64,000 nt of DNA, taken from contig CASGEP010000005.1 in NCBI GenBank assembly GCA_949300515.1, forward strand, positions 1 through 64,000. The letters are read 5' to 3'. The position numbers and the translations under genes are program-made. The DNA comes from an uncultured bacterium (lineage in GTDB: Bacteria > Cyanobacteriota > Vampirovibrionia > Gastranaerophilales > Gastranaerophilaceae). Position 1 is the first letter of the stretch; each line of letters starts with the position of its first letter. Positions 37,977 to 46,544 of the stretch are shown in pieces. Under the pieces are notes generated by a model that worked only from the letters and a program-made list of their open reading frames with translations, made no database searches and was not told the origin of the DNA.

Positions 37977-38690
37977 ATGGAAACCATAGTTGCAAATCTG
38001 ACGACTTATTTAAAAACACAGGAATTCTCTTACCTTTTTTTGCTGATTTCATTTGTCGGAGGGGTGCTTGCTTCGCTTTCGCCCTGCACGCTTTCCGTTT
38101 TGCCGCTTGTTGTGGGCTATGTCGGCGGCTACAGCGGAGAGTCGAATTTCAAAACGTTTGTGCAGCTGGTGTCTTTTGTTATAGGTTTATCGGTGCTGCT
38201 TAGCGCCATTGGTATATTGTGCGCGCTTTTCGGCAGGGCTTTTGTGTCAATCGGCGGAGCTTATTGGGTAATTTTTATTGCTTCAATAATTCTGCTTTTG
38301 GGTTTAAACTTGCTTGGGGTAATAGAATTTAATATGCCCCCCATAATAAAACAAATGCCAAAGGGCGATGCGCACAGTCTGTTTATTTATCCTTTTGTTT
38401 TGGGTGCGCTTTTTGCCCTTGCCGCGACTCCTTGTTCTACCCCAATTCTTGTTGGGATTATGAGCTTTGCAACGCTAAGCAGTAACCTTATATACGCTGC
38501 TTTAATGCTTTTTGCGTTTGCGCTGGGGCAAGGTGTTATTATAGTCCTTGCAGGGGTATTTACATCTTTTGTAAAAAAAGCTCGCGTATTTTCAAGTGTT
38601 TCCGAGATGTTTATGAAGGCTATGGGTGTAATACTTATTTTGTGTGCCGTTTTAATTTATATAAAAACGTTTTCAAGGTTTTTTGTCTAA
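37977..38690 (+). CDS. ccdA: CcdA/DsbD-type transmembrane electron carrier
   Basis: The 237-residue protein has about six membrane helices. The two redox cysteines are in SLSPCTLSVLPLVVGYVGG and ALAATPCSTPIL, which are CcdA-family hallmarks. It moves reducing power from cytoplasmic thioredoxin to periplasmic acceptors such as the thioredoxin-like protein just upstream. Cytochrome c maturation is the usual client, but no cytochrome genes are seen here. Confidence 0.9.
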   Translation: METIVANLTTYLKTQEFSYLFLLISFVGGVLASLSPCTLSVLPLVVGYVGGYSGESNFKTFVQLVSFVIGLSVLLSAIGILCALFGRAFVSIGGAYWVIFIASIILLLGLNLLGVIEFNMPPIIKQMPKGDAHSLFIYPFVLGALFALAATPCSTPILVGIMSFATLSSNLIYAALMLFAFALGQGVIIVLAGVFTSFVKKARVFSSVSEMFMKAMGVILILCAVLIYIKTFSRFFV

Positions 38691-38838
38691 TGTTATAAAA
38701 ATTTTCAATATCTTAATAATGTCTTGCAAAAAAGCAAAAACACCGTTAAAATATATAATATTCAACTATGCGAGCAATAGATTTTTTAAATTTCTGCTCT
38801 ATGGTCTGAAAACAACTTACTAACCAAAGGAGACCAAA

Positions 38839-39117
38839 ATGTACCAAGACGAAACCCTGAAATGCGAAGATTGCGGCAAAGAATTTGTCTTTAGCACGGG
38901 TGAACAAGAATTTTACGCTGAAAAAGGTTTGGTTAACAAACCCAAAAGATGCCCCGAGTGCAGAAAAGAGCGCAGACAGAAAAACAGAAGAAAAATGCAT
39001 GAAGCCGTCTGTTCGCAGTGCGGAGCGAAAACAAAAGTTCCTTTTAAACCTATCGAGGGCAAAGAAATCTATTGCAAGGAATGTTACCAGAAACGCCAGA
39101 GCGAAGCAAATGTTTAA
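38839..39117 (+). CDS. Small double zinc-ribbon protein
   Basis: The 92-residue protein has four CxxC pairs: Cys9/12, Cys38/41, Cys58/61 and Cys79/82. This gives two zinc ribbons joined by a basic linker (RKERRQKNRRKMH). The pattern fits the small CxxC-x17-CxxC and zf-trcl-type proteins found in many bacteria, whose role is unknown. GGAGACC precedes the ATG. A strong terminator follows, so it is monocistronic and probably well expressed. Confidence 0.8.
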   Translation: MYQDETLKCEDCGKEFVFSTGEQEFYAEKGLVNKPKRCPECRKERRQKNRRKMHEAVCSQCGAKTKVPFKPIEGKEIYCKECYQKRQSEANV

Positions 39118-39123
39118 AATTTG

Positions 39124-39150
39124 AAGCCGCCTTTATAGGGCGGCTTTTTT
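39124..39150 (+). terminator. Rho-independent terminator after the zinc-ribbon gene
   Basis: Stem AAGCCGCC/GGCGGCTT with a 7-base loop, followed by TTTT, starting 7 bases after the stop codon. Confidence 0.9.
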
Positions 39151-39236
39151 AATATTAAATCAATCTCAAAGGGTATTTTAAAATATTGCAAAATATGCTT
39201 TAATATTTAGTTGTAGGGAGCTTGTGAAGGCATTTT

Positions 39237-40475
39237 ATGTTTAGTGATGATGTTTTAGCAATGATACTTGCGGGCGGACAGGGAAAAAGACTTTTCCCGC
39301 TCACACGCGACAGGGCAAAACCGGCTGTGCCTTTTGGCGGCAGATACAGAATTATAGACTTTGTTTTAAATAACTTTGTAAATTCGGGCTTTTATAAAAT
39401 AAAAGTTCTGACTCAATACAAGTCTGATTCGCTGAACAAGCACATCTCGCGCGGGTGGAATTTGTCATCGTCCGTCGGACAGTATGTTGACTGTATTCCG
39501 GCACAAATGAGAACTGACGGTTCCTGGTACAAGGGCACTGCAGATGCTATATATCAAAACTTAAATCAAATACTTGATGATAAATTTAAAATAGTATGCG
39601 TTTTTGGCGGAGATCATATATATAAAATGAACGTCCGCCAGATGATAGATTATCACATCAAAAAAGAGGCTGATTTAACAATATCCGCAATTCCCATTCC
39701 GATTGAGCTTGCGGGCGAATACGGTATCATGGAGGTGGATGAGTCATGGCGCCTTGTGAATTTTGTCGAAAAGCCCAAGCACACCCCCAAACACATCCCA
39801 GGCGACCCGACAAAGTGTCTTGCTTCTATGGGAAATTATGTATTTAAACCCGAAAAGCTCATCGGAGAGCTTGAAGCGGATGCACTGGACGAGGCTTCAT
39901 CGCATGACTTCGGCAAAAATATTATCCCGAATATGCTAAAGGGCGGAAGAGCCGTGTATATTTATGATTTTGCCTCAAATACGTATCCCGGCATGACAGA
40001 TTCCGAGCGCGGATACTGGAGAGATGTGGGCAACATTGACAGCTATTGGCAGGCGAATATGGACTTATTGGAGTACAGTCCCGAGCTTAATTTGTACTCG
40101 AGAGATTGGCCGCTTCGCACTTTTAACTACAACTATCCTCCCGCGAAATTTATCTGGGATGAGGATAAGCGTGTCGGCATGGCGAAAAATTCTCTTGTGT
40201 CCGAAGGCTGTATTATAAGCGGCGGCTCGCTTTCGCGCTGTGTTTTATCGCCAAAGGTAAAGATAAACAGTTTTTCCACTATTTCAAATTCAATACTTCT
40301 TGAAAATGTAAATGTGGGCAGGCATGTGCATATAAATCGGGCGATTATAGACAAAAACGTCATAATTCCTTCTTATACCGAGATTGGATTTAACAAGGAG
40401 GAGGATATTAAACGCGGTTTTTATGTGTCGAACGACGGTATAACCGTTGTGCCAAAAGATGCTATACTTGACTAA
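39237..40475 (+). CDS. glgC: Glucose-1-phosphate adenylyltransferase
   Basis: The 412-residue enzyme makes ADP-glucose from ATP and glucose-1-phosphate, the committed step of glycogen synthesis. The N-terminal nucleotidyltransferase signature is MILAGGQGKRLFPLTRDRAK, followed by KPAVPFGGRYRIIDF. GDHIYKM and VEKP mark the active site. A left-handed beta-helix (about 300-400) carries the C-terminal regulatory part. The last 14 bases overlap the convergent murI gene. No other glg gene is in the window. Confidence 0.95.
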   Translation: MFSDDVLAMILAGGQGKRLFPLTRDRAKPAVPFGGRYRIIDFVLNNFVNSGFYKIKVLTQYKSDSLNKHISRGWNLSSSVGQYVDCIPAQMRTDGSWYKGTADAIYQNLNQILDDKFKIVCVFGGDHIYKMNVRQMIDYHIKKEADLTISAIPIPIELAGEYGIMEVDESWRLVNFVEKPKHTPKHIPGDPTKCLASMGNYVFKPEKLIGELEADALDEASSHDFGKNIIPNMLKGGRAVYIYDFASNTYPGMTDSERGYWRDVGNIDSYWQANMDLLEYSPELNLYSRDWPLRTFNYNYPPAKFIWDEDKRVGMAKNSLVSEGCIISGGSLSRCVLSPKVKINSFSTISNSILLENVNVGRHVHINRAIIDKNVIIPSYTEIGFNKEEDIKRGFYVSNDGITVVPKDAILD

Positions 40476-41268
40476 ATGCGGGCATTTTTACGCTTTTTAC
40501 CTCCTTTTTGATGTCAAAAAAGAGTTTTGCGCTTTTTTTAAATTCATCGGGGTCGCCCGTAACATAAAAGTCAATGTCGCCCGTATCGTTTGTGTTTTTT
40601 ATAAATGAGCGGATATTTTTTGCAAGGCTGAGCGCAGGGTTGAAAAAAATATCCCTTGGTACATAGAGCGAAAACATATCAAGAAGGTAGGGGTAGTGCG
40701 TACAGCCCAGAATTACCCTTTTTGCTTTGTTTTCAAGGATAATTTTCATTTTTTCCTTGACGGCTTTTTTGCTTTCATCCAGATTGTAGAGCCTGTTTTC
40801 GACTATTTCCACAAATCCGGGGCAGGGTATTTCGACAACTTTTAAATTCGGGTTTACTTTATTTATTTCATTTGTGTACTTTTTACTCTTCGCGGTGGCT
40901 AAAGTTGACAGCACGCAAATACAATCCCCGTCATCAAGCCCGCAGGCGGCAGAGTATGCCGCACTTTGAATAAGCGGAAAAATCCTCAGCCCCTTCGGGG
41001 TAAATTCTTCTCTTAAATCGTCATAAGTCAACGCGGATGTTGTATTACAGGCTATCGCAATGTCTTTTACGCCGAGTGTCAAAAAGAAGTTTAAAATATT
41101 CCTGTTAAAAAACAGTATTTCCTCTTTTGTTTTGGAGCCGTAGGGCAAATTTGCCGTGTCGCCAAGGTAGATGTATTTGGCGGATGGCAAAACTTTTACA
41201 AGTTCGGATAAGACCGTTAAGCCTCCGACGCCTGAATCCATTACTCCTATTGTGTCAGAATATGTCAT
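40462..41268 (-). CDS. murI: Glutamate racemase
   Basis: The 268-residue enzyme supplies D-glutamate for peptidoglycan. Catalytic cysteines are in AIACNTTSA and LGCTHYPYL, and the conserved Asp is in DSGVGGLTVL. GDTANLPYGSK is a further family motif. The start overlaps the end of the amidase gene by 4 bases, making a two-gene cell-wall operon. Confidence 0.95.
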   Translation of the reverse strand: MTYSDTIGVMDSGVGGLTVLSELVKVLPSAKYIYLGDTANLPYGSKTKEEILFFNRNILNFFLTLGVKDIAIACNTTSALTYDDLREEFTPKGLRIFPLIQSAAYSAACGLDDGDCICVLSTLATAKSKKYTNEINKVNPNLKVVEIPCPGFVEIVENRLYNLDESKKAVKEKMKIILENKAKRVILGCTHYPYLLDMFSLYVPRDIFFNPALSLAKNIRSFIKNTNDTGDIDFYVTGDPDEFKKSAKLFFDIKKEVKSVKMPAFSQV

Positions 41269-43223
41269 TTTCTTGATTTCAAATACTCCATTATCCCATC
41301 AGCAAGAGATTTTGCAATTTCTCCCTGCCTTTTTTCCTTTATAAGCTCGCGTCTTTCGTTGGGATTTGACAGAAATCCTATTTCAACAAGTATGGCGGGA
41401 GCGTTTGTGTGATTTATAACATAAAATTTAGACTGAAACAAGCCCCTGTCTGTCGTTTCCCATTTTGAGAGATTTTTGGACGAAGCCATTTTTTCGTGGA
41501 CTTTTTGGGCAAATTCAAGACTGTGCGGGTGATACCAGTGTGTTTCAAGCCCTATTATATCTTCTCTTACGGTTGAGTTAACGTGGACACTTATAAATAC
41601 ATCAGGCTCTATTGAATTTGAAAAGTCACTTCTCTCGCTTAATTCCACGGTTTTATCTTTGTCGCGCGTCATATACGTAAATACATCCTGCTTTTTAAGC
41701 TGTTCTTCAAGCAGTTTTGAAACGCTCAGGGTCAAGTCCTTTTCGTATATATTTTCTCTTGTTGCGCCGACGTCAGAGCCGCCATGACCGGGGTCAATTA
41801 CAACACTGTAAAGCTGTTTTATGGTAGAGGGGCGTATGTTTTCTTTTTGTTCTTCTTTTTTGGGAGGTGTTACGCTCGGCGCTTCGGGTTCGGTTTTGAC
41901 CCTTTTCTTAAAATATATTCTAATTTGCTTTGCATCGGGCGAAATTTGCGCGTTTATTGCCGTTGAGTCTTTGAGGGCGAATGTCACCCTTGTTTTTTCC
42001 GTAGCGATTTTTTGTGCGGTAATTCCGCTGTAGTCAGGGTTTTCATGCAGTTTATCAAGCGCCTGTTGATTAATGTCGTTGACGTTTTGTAAATCCAGAT
42101 AAAATTTTAAATTTTCCTCAAAAGTTGTAACGGAGGCGGGGTTTGTGAGGGTGATATTTACCACATCAAGGTTTTCGCCCGCGTTTTTTGCTTCATAAGA
42201 AATTACCTGACTCGTTGTTTCCGTTAATTTGGCGTTAAGTACATCTGTTCTTCTTGCAATAAAAAGACCCTGTAAGTCGGGCGAGAGAACTAATCTGTAG
42301 TCTTTTGCGTTATCCCCCTGAATAACCAGCCGTGCCGTTGTCGGGGTATTTTGCCCTATTCTTAAAATTTCCCGCTGGGTAACAACCCCGTTTACAACAA
42401 GCGAAGATGAGTTTGGGATGGTAAAACTCTTGTTTCTCAACTCTTTTGCCACATTTGCGTTTTCTATGTCGTAAACTGCCCTTAGCGGGTTTTCAAGGAC
42501 AAAAGAGTTTTTCAGCGAAACATGCCCGCTCCCTTTTAACATCAGACCCGTTTTTAGAGTGTCTATAGAGTCAATATAGAAAAGGGATTTTAACTTTGTG
42601 TCTTTTTCCTCTGTTTTTACTGTTTTATACTTTGTTTCGGCCGTATTTGAAACATCGATTATTTTTTCTTCCGTTTCGCTTGAATAGGTTGCAGCCTCAA
42701 GAAAATCAGCGTTTCTCTCCCCCGTTGTCATGTTATTGTATATTGTTTTAAATTTTTCGCTTGCAAGGAGAGATTTGGAGTATCTTAAAATTATTTGTCT
42801 GTCGTTTGCATATACGGCAAAGTCTTTCGGGTCGAATTTGTCGTTGTATTCAAAAACAATCCTTACGGTATGGGGGTTTGTTGAAAATTGCGAGATTTTA
42901 ACGGTATTGACCGAGGAGTTTTTAAGAGTGTATATTTTTTGATTTCCCGTTAATATTGCATTTGAAATGTCTACAAAGACTCTGTCAGGACTGCCGAGAA
43001 AACATTTTGTAATGACGTTTTCGGGTGTTCTTACGCTTTTGTCGTTGTCCTCGGGTGTCTGCATTGTTTTTGGGAAAATTTTTCCGACGGATTTTATAAT
43101 CACAAGGTTGTCCGAGTTATCAAATTCAAGCCCCGTTATTTTAATGACAGGTGCTGCCTGTGCACAGTATGTGAAGGCAAAAAACATTAAAAAAGCCAGT
43201 ATGAATTTTATAACTTTCCCCAT
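41265..43223 (-). CDS. AMIN-domain N-acetylmuramoyl-L-alanine amidase
   Basis: The 652-residue protein has a signal peptide (about 1-23, ending TYCAQAAP), a long region with AMIN-type beta domains (about 25-150 and further copies up to 430), and a zinc amidase domain (Amidase_3, about 465-650). Catalytic features are VVIDPGHGGSDVGA, YEKDLTLSVSK, SVHVNS and ILVEIGFLSNPNE. It cleaves the peptide from murein, mainly in daughter-cell separation. A GAGGAGTT site precedes the ATG. It is coupled to murI. Confidence 0.93.
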   Translation of the reverse strand: MGKVIKFILAFLMFFAFTYCAQAAPVIKITGLEFDNSDNLVIIKSVGKIFPKTMQTPEDNDKSVRTPENVITKCFLGSPDRVFVDISNAILTGNQKIYTLKNSSVNTVKISQFSTNPHTVRIVFEYNDKFDPKDFAVYANDRQIILRYSKSLLASEKFKTIYNNMTTGERNADFLEAATYSSETEEKIIDVSNTAETKYKTVKTEEKDTKLKSLFYIDSIDTLKTGLMLKGSGHVSLKNSFVLENPLRAVYDIENANVAKELRNKSFTIPNSSSLVVNGVVTQREILRIGQNTPTTARLVIQGDNAKDYRLVLSPDLQGLFIARRTDVLNAKLTETTSQVISYEAKNAGENLDVVNITLTNPASVTTFEENLKFYLDLQNVNDINQQALDKLHENPDYSGITAQKIATEKTRVTFALKDSTAINAQISPDAKQIRIYFKKRVKTEPEAPSVTPPKKEEQKENIRPSTIKQLYSVVIDPGHGGSDVGATRENIYEKDLTLSVSKLLEEQLKKQDVFTYMTRDKDKTVELSERSDFSNSIEPDVFISVHVNSTVREDIIGLETHWYHPHSLEFAQKVHEKMASSKNLSKWETTDRGLFQSKFYVINHTNAPAILVEIGFLSNPNERRELIKEKRQGEIAKSLADGIMEYLKSRK

Positions 43224-43378
43224 AACTCCTCATATTAATAATAACACTAACTTGTTTTTATAGCCAATAATGCAAAGTAAATTTTTTTAAATTGCTTTAT
43301 TGGTCATGCTTTTTGACTTTTGCAAGTAAAATTTTCTTCATTAAGTTTGTAAATTTTAATTTTTCCTATTGTTTTCTC

Positions 43379-43433
43379 GGGGCATGGTCAATTGTAAAAA
43401 TAAATTAATATTAAAAACATTGCCCATGCTCCC
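43379..43433. ncRNA. Candidate structured RNA element (long hairpin)
   Basis: The arms GGG-GCATGG-t-CAAT and ATTG-c-CCATGC-T-CCC pair over 13 positions, with one bulge and one mismatch, around an AT-rich 26-base loop. It is far more stable than its surroundings. Either strand could be the transcribed one: it may be part of a leader for secD (plus) or for the amidase gene (minus). No family is recognised. Confidence 0.35.
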
Positions 43434-43533
43434 GTTTTGGTATTAGATGGTAACAACAAGGAATTGAGAATACTTCATTGAAAGGAGTGGTGGCATAGTA
43501 TTTCGGTGTTTAGGTCACTAAAATAACAGAGGA

Positions 43534-43680
43534 ATGAAAAAAGAGAATTTTAGATTATTAACAACAAAAAAAGTTTGAAAAAAGGCGGCGAACGCTGCTG
43601 GACTTGAAAAAGAGGAAAAATTACCGCTTCCCGTGTGGGGCGGTTTATTTTTATATTGCTTAATCGGGCTAATTTTGTAA
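43534..43680 (+). pseudogene. Possible small membrane-protein gene with in-frame TGA
   Basis: From ATG 43534 the frame reads MKKENFRLLTTKKV, then TGA (43576-43578), then KKAANAAGLEKEEKLPLP and VWGGLFLYCLIGLIL before TAA. If TGA were Trp, the product would be a 48-residue basic protein with a C-terminal membrane helix, plausible next to secD. The ribosome site (AGAGG) is too close to the ATG, and the 3' half coincides with a possible terminator hairpin. It could equally be chance in T-rich DNA or a short leader peptide. Confidence 0.25.
43623..43650 (+). terminator. Possible terminator or attenuator before secD
   Basis: ACCGC/GCGGT plus CCC/GGG around a GTGT loop (two-base bulge) is followed by TTTATTTTTAT. 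It lies about 100 bases before secD and could end an upstream small RNA or attenuate secDF. Confidence 0.5.
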
Positions 43681-43747
43681 ATTTATTAGGCTCTTTTTTA
43701 TTTTTTTGTTAGAATTTATATGTAAATTCATATAAGGACATTAAGAG

Positions 43748-45061
43748 ATGAAAAATAAAATCATTCTTTTTTGGGTAATTGTTGCAATATCTGCCGCTTG
43801 TTTGGGCATAATCATAAACAAACCGACATCGCTCGGACTTGACCTTGTCGGCGGTTCAAGACTTACTCTTGAGGCTCAAACATCGGATACGATTAAAAAA
43901 ATTACTCCCGAAATTATGGACTCGCTTCAATATGCAATCGAAAACAGGGTAAATGCCCTCGGTGTAGGTGAAACGACAGTTCAAAAAGTCGGCGATAAAA
44001 GATTGATGATTGAAATACCCAATATCTCCGACACTGCGCAGGCAAAAGAATTTTTGGGCGAAACGGCGGAACTTGAATTTAAACGCCCCGCAGGAATTGA
44101 TGAATACGGAGGTATAAAATGGGAAAGCACGGGCTTAACGGGTAAAGACCTCAAAAAAGCTCTGGTCGGCTCGTCCCCGGGTAACGGCGAATGGGTCGTA
44201 TCGATTGAATTTAATCAGGAAGGCGCCAAAAAATTTGCCCATCTCACGCGCGATTTAGTGGGTCAGCAAATGGCAATTTTCTTTAACGGCGAATTAAAAT
44301 CCGCACCGAGAGTAAACGAAGAAATAACGGGCGGTCATGCTCAAATAACGGGCGGCGACGGCGGTTTTGAATATGAAGAAGTTAAAAACATGGTAGACTT
44401 GCTCAACGCAGGCGCGCTCCCCGTGGGTGCCGAAATTATTGAAGAAAACTCCGTCGGTCCGACACTTGGCGCAGACAGTATTCAAAAAAGTAAAATTGCG
44501 GGCATAATCGGGCTTACACTTGTTATGTTATTTATGATTGCATACTATAGAGCCCCGGGGGTAATAGCCTGTGTCGCTCTTATGATATACAGTGTTATTG
44601 TTTTTGCAATATTCAAATTAATCCCGGTAACTCTGACACTTGCAGGTATAGCAGGTTTTATACTGTCAATCGGTATGGCGGTAGATGCAAATATTCTTAT
44701 ATTTGAGAGAACAAAAGAAGAACTGAGGGCGGGTCGTTCGCTTTTCACCGCCATAAACTCCGGTTTTGAGCGGGCTTTTACAAGTATTCTTGACTCAAAT
44801 ATGACTACGTTTATCACCTGCGCCATCCTGTATGCCCTTGGCACGGGTGTTGTAAAAGGTTTTGCGGTGACACTTGCAATCGGGGTTGCCGTCAGTATGT
44901 TCAGTGCAATTACAATTACAAAGAACTTTATGCATCTGGTATTCGGTACGGGCGAGCTTAAACATCCGGCACTTTTCGGACTTAAGCCCGAGGATATCCA
45001 AGATGCATACAGTGCGGTTGAAACAAAGAAAGAAAAAGCTAAATTTGGCGTACTTGATTAA
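43748..45061 (+). CDS. secD: Protein translocase subunit SecD
   Basis: RND-type membrane protein of 437 residues that uses the proton gradient to finish protein export. It has one N-terminal membrane helix (about 4-22), a periplasmic P1 region (GLDLVGGSRLTLEA, NRVNALGVGETTVQ), and five C-terminal helices with GMAVDANILIFERTKEELR. The periplasmic part is shorter than in E. coli (615 residues). GGACATTAAGAG precedes the ATG. secF follows after 17 bases. Confidence 0.96.
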   Translation: MKNKIILFWVIVAISAACLGIIINKPTSLGLDLVGGSRLTLEAQTSDTIKKITPEIMDSLQYAIENRVNALGVGETTVQKVGDKRLMIEIPNISDTAQAKEFLGETAELEFKRPAGIDEYGGIKWESTGLTGKDLKKALVGSSPGNGEWVVSIEFNQEGAKKFAHLTRDLVGQQMAIFFNGELKSAPRVNEEITGGHAQITGGDGGFEYEEVKNMVDLLNAGALPVGAEIIEENSVGPTLGADSIQKSKIAGIIGLTLVMLFMIAYYRAPGVIACVALMIYSVIVFAIFKLIPVTLTLAGIAGFILSIGMAVDANILIFERTKEELRAGRSLFTAINSGFERAFTSILDSNMTTFITCAILYALGTGVVKGFAVTLAIGVAVSMFSAITITKNFMHLVFGTGELKHPALFGLKPEDIQDAYSAVETKKEKAKFGVLD

Positions 45062-45078
45062 TTTTTAAGGAGATAAAA

Positions 45079-46065
45079 ATGGCTAATCCCAATTTAATAA
45101 AAAGCAGTTATTTGGTTGATGTCGTAAAACACAGATGGCATTATCTGATGATTAGTATAATTGCGCTTTTACTCTGTTTTATTGCAATGGGTTATTTAAT
45201 GTTTACCCAGCCCAACCATTCGCCCGTTAAACTGGGTATTGACTATACGGGCGGTACGATTTTGCAGTACGGTACTGAAGATTCGATTACTCCCGATAAA
45301 ATCAGTGCCATAAGAGCAGAACTTGAAGAAAACGGTATTGTAAACCCTGTAATTCAAAACATCAGCAGCGAAACAAAAGACGGCGGTATCAATAATATTA
45401 TCTCTATTAAAACAGGATTTATCGGCGAAAAAAATAATAACCAAATAAATAAAATAACGGCTGTTTTAGCCGATAATACCACTGCTCCGCAGTTGATTTC
45501 AACCACGTCGGTCGGTCCGACATTAGGTAAGGAACTGGTCAAAAACTCGCTTATAGCTGTACTCTTAGCGTTTTTAGGCATTGTTGTGTATATTTCACTC
45601 AGGTTTCAGTCTGATTATGCCGCAATTACGCTGTTGACACTGTTTCACGATGCGATATTTGTTGTCGGCGTTTTTTCCGTGCTCGGAATATTCTACGGGG
45701 TGCAGGTAGACAGTTTGTTTATCACGGCAATACTTACCGTAGTGGGCTTTTCGGTGCACGATACAATTGTTGTTTTTGACAGAATAAGAGAAAACAACAG
45801 ATTTTTGGCGAAAAAATATTCAAGCGGAGAAATTATTAACGCAAGTGTCAATCAAACCCTTGCAAGAAGCTTGAATACGTCCCTTACAACCCTTTTAACG
45901 TTGCTCGCACTTTATTTCTTCGGCGGTGCAACGACAAAAGACTTTGTTCTGGCGATGATTTTAGGTATCATAGCAGGTACTTATTCAAGTATATTCTTCG
46001 CATCGGTACTTTTGGCGTGGGATAAAGAAATTAAAGCGAAAAAGGCAAATGCACAAACCAACTAA
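45079..46065 (+). CDS. secF: Protein translocase subunit SecF
   Basis: Partner of SecD, 328 residues with six membrane helices. GIDYTGGTILQY is the SecF counterpart of the SecD start of P1. SVHDTIVVFDRIRENNRF carries the conserved Asp and Arg of the proton path. An AAGGAGAT site lies before the ATG. Its last 17 bases overlap the following HTH gene. Confidence 0.96.
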   Translation: MANPNLIKSSYLVDVVKHRWHYLMISIIALLLCFIAMGYLMFTQPNHSPVKLGIDYTGGTILQYGTEDSITPDKISAIRAELEENGIVNPVIQNISSETKDGGINNIISIKTGFIGEKNNNQINKITAVLADNTTAPQLISTTSVGPTLGKELVKNSLIAVLLAFLGIVVYISLRFQSDYAAITLLTLFHDAIFVVGVFSVLGIFYGVQVDSLFITAILTVVGFSVHDTIVVFDRIRENNRFLAKKYSSGEIINASVNQTLARSLNTSLTTLLTLLALYFFGGATTKDFVLAMILGIIAGTYSSIFFASVLLAWDKEIKAKKANAQTN

Positions 46066-46483
46066 ACAATACGATTCGCTTGCGCATTTTGTATCCTGTG
46101 AGCGCGAGGTTCTCGGGCTTTCTCAGTCGGGGCTTGCAAAAAAGTGCAATTTGCAGCTTGAACAGATAAGCTCGATAGAATCAGGTATTGAAACGTTTCT
46201 CTCTACAACGGTAAGGCAAAAACTCGCAAAAGGGCTGAAAACTTCTCTTGAGCAGATAAAAATTTACGAAAAGGGCGAAGTCTTTACTTTTGGCAGCGCA
46301 AGAGAAATTGAAGATTTAAAAGAGCAGATTTTACAAAACGGTGAAAACTCTAAAGCTGCACTGTATTGCCCTGTTTGCGGCTCAAAACTCATTGTAAGGA
46401 TTGCAAAAATGTATGACCTTGAGGACAATTTGGTTTTACACCCGAAAGCACGGTGTTCAAAGTGTCCTTTTCAAATTTCATAA
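46049..46483 (+). CDS. XRE-type HTH protein with C-terminal zinc ribbon
   Basis: The 144-residue protein has an N-terminal helix-turn-helix of Xre/Cro type (about 10-72, LGLSQSGLAKKCNLQLEQIS) and a C-terminal zinc ribbon with Cys107/Cys110 and Cys136/Cys139. The combination suggests a transcription regulator that may sense metal or redox state, or binds nucleic acid with both parts. It overlaps secF by 17 bases, so it is probably cotranscribed with secDF. A strong terminator follows. Confidence 0.75.
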   Translation: MHKPTKQYDSLAHFVSCEREVLGLSQSGLAKKCNLQLEQISSIESGIETFLSTTVRQKLAKGLKTSLEQIKIYEKGEVFTFGSAREIEDLKEQILQNGENSKAALYCPVCGSKLIVRIAKMYDLEDNLVLHPKARCSKCPFQIS

Positions 46484-46500
46484 TTTTACAAATATACTAA

Positions 46501-46532
46501 AAAAGCCCCCGATAAAAATACCGGGGGCTTTT
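46501..46532. terminator. Bidirectional terminator between HTH gene and gltX
   Basis: Perfect 11-base-pair stem AAAAGCCCCCG/CGGGGGCTTTT with a 10-base loop, A-rich before and T-rich after, between two convergent genes. Confidence 0.95.
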
Positions 46533-46544
46533 AAAATTTTAAAA

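Larger units (their letters stand above)
43224..43747. other. Unexplained intergenic/leader region before secD
   Basis: This 524-base stretch between the divergent amidase and secD genes holds no recognised gene. It contains a long imperfect hairpin (43379-43433), an AAGGAG motif at about 43482 followed by only four codons, a small frame with an internal TGA (43534-43680), and a GC-rich hairpin before T-rich sequence (43623-43650). No known tRNA, SRP, RNase P, tmRNA or common riboswitch core was recognised. Confidence 0.55.

Noticed and set aside
43585-43650. tmRNA, SRP or RNase P RNA in the secD leader
   Set aside because: No tRNA-like TTCGA arm, no GGAAGGAAGCAGCC-type SRP loop and no RNase P core (GAGGAAAGTC) could be found on either strand.
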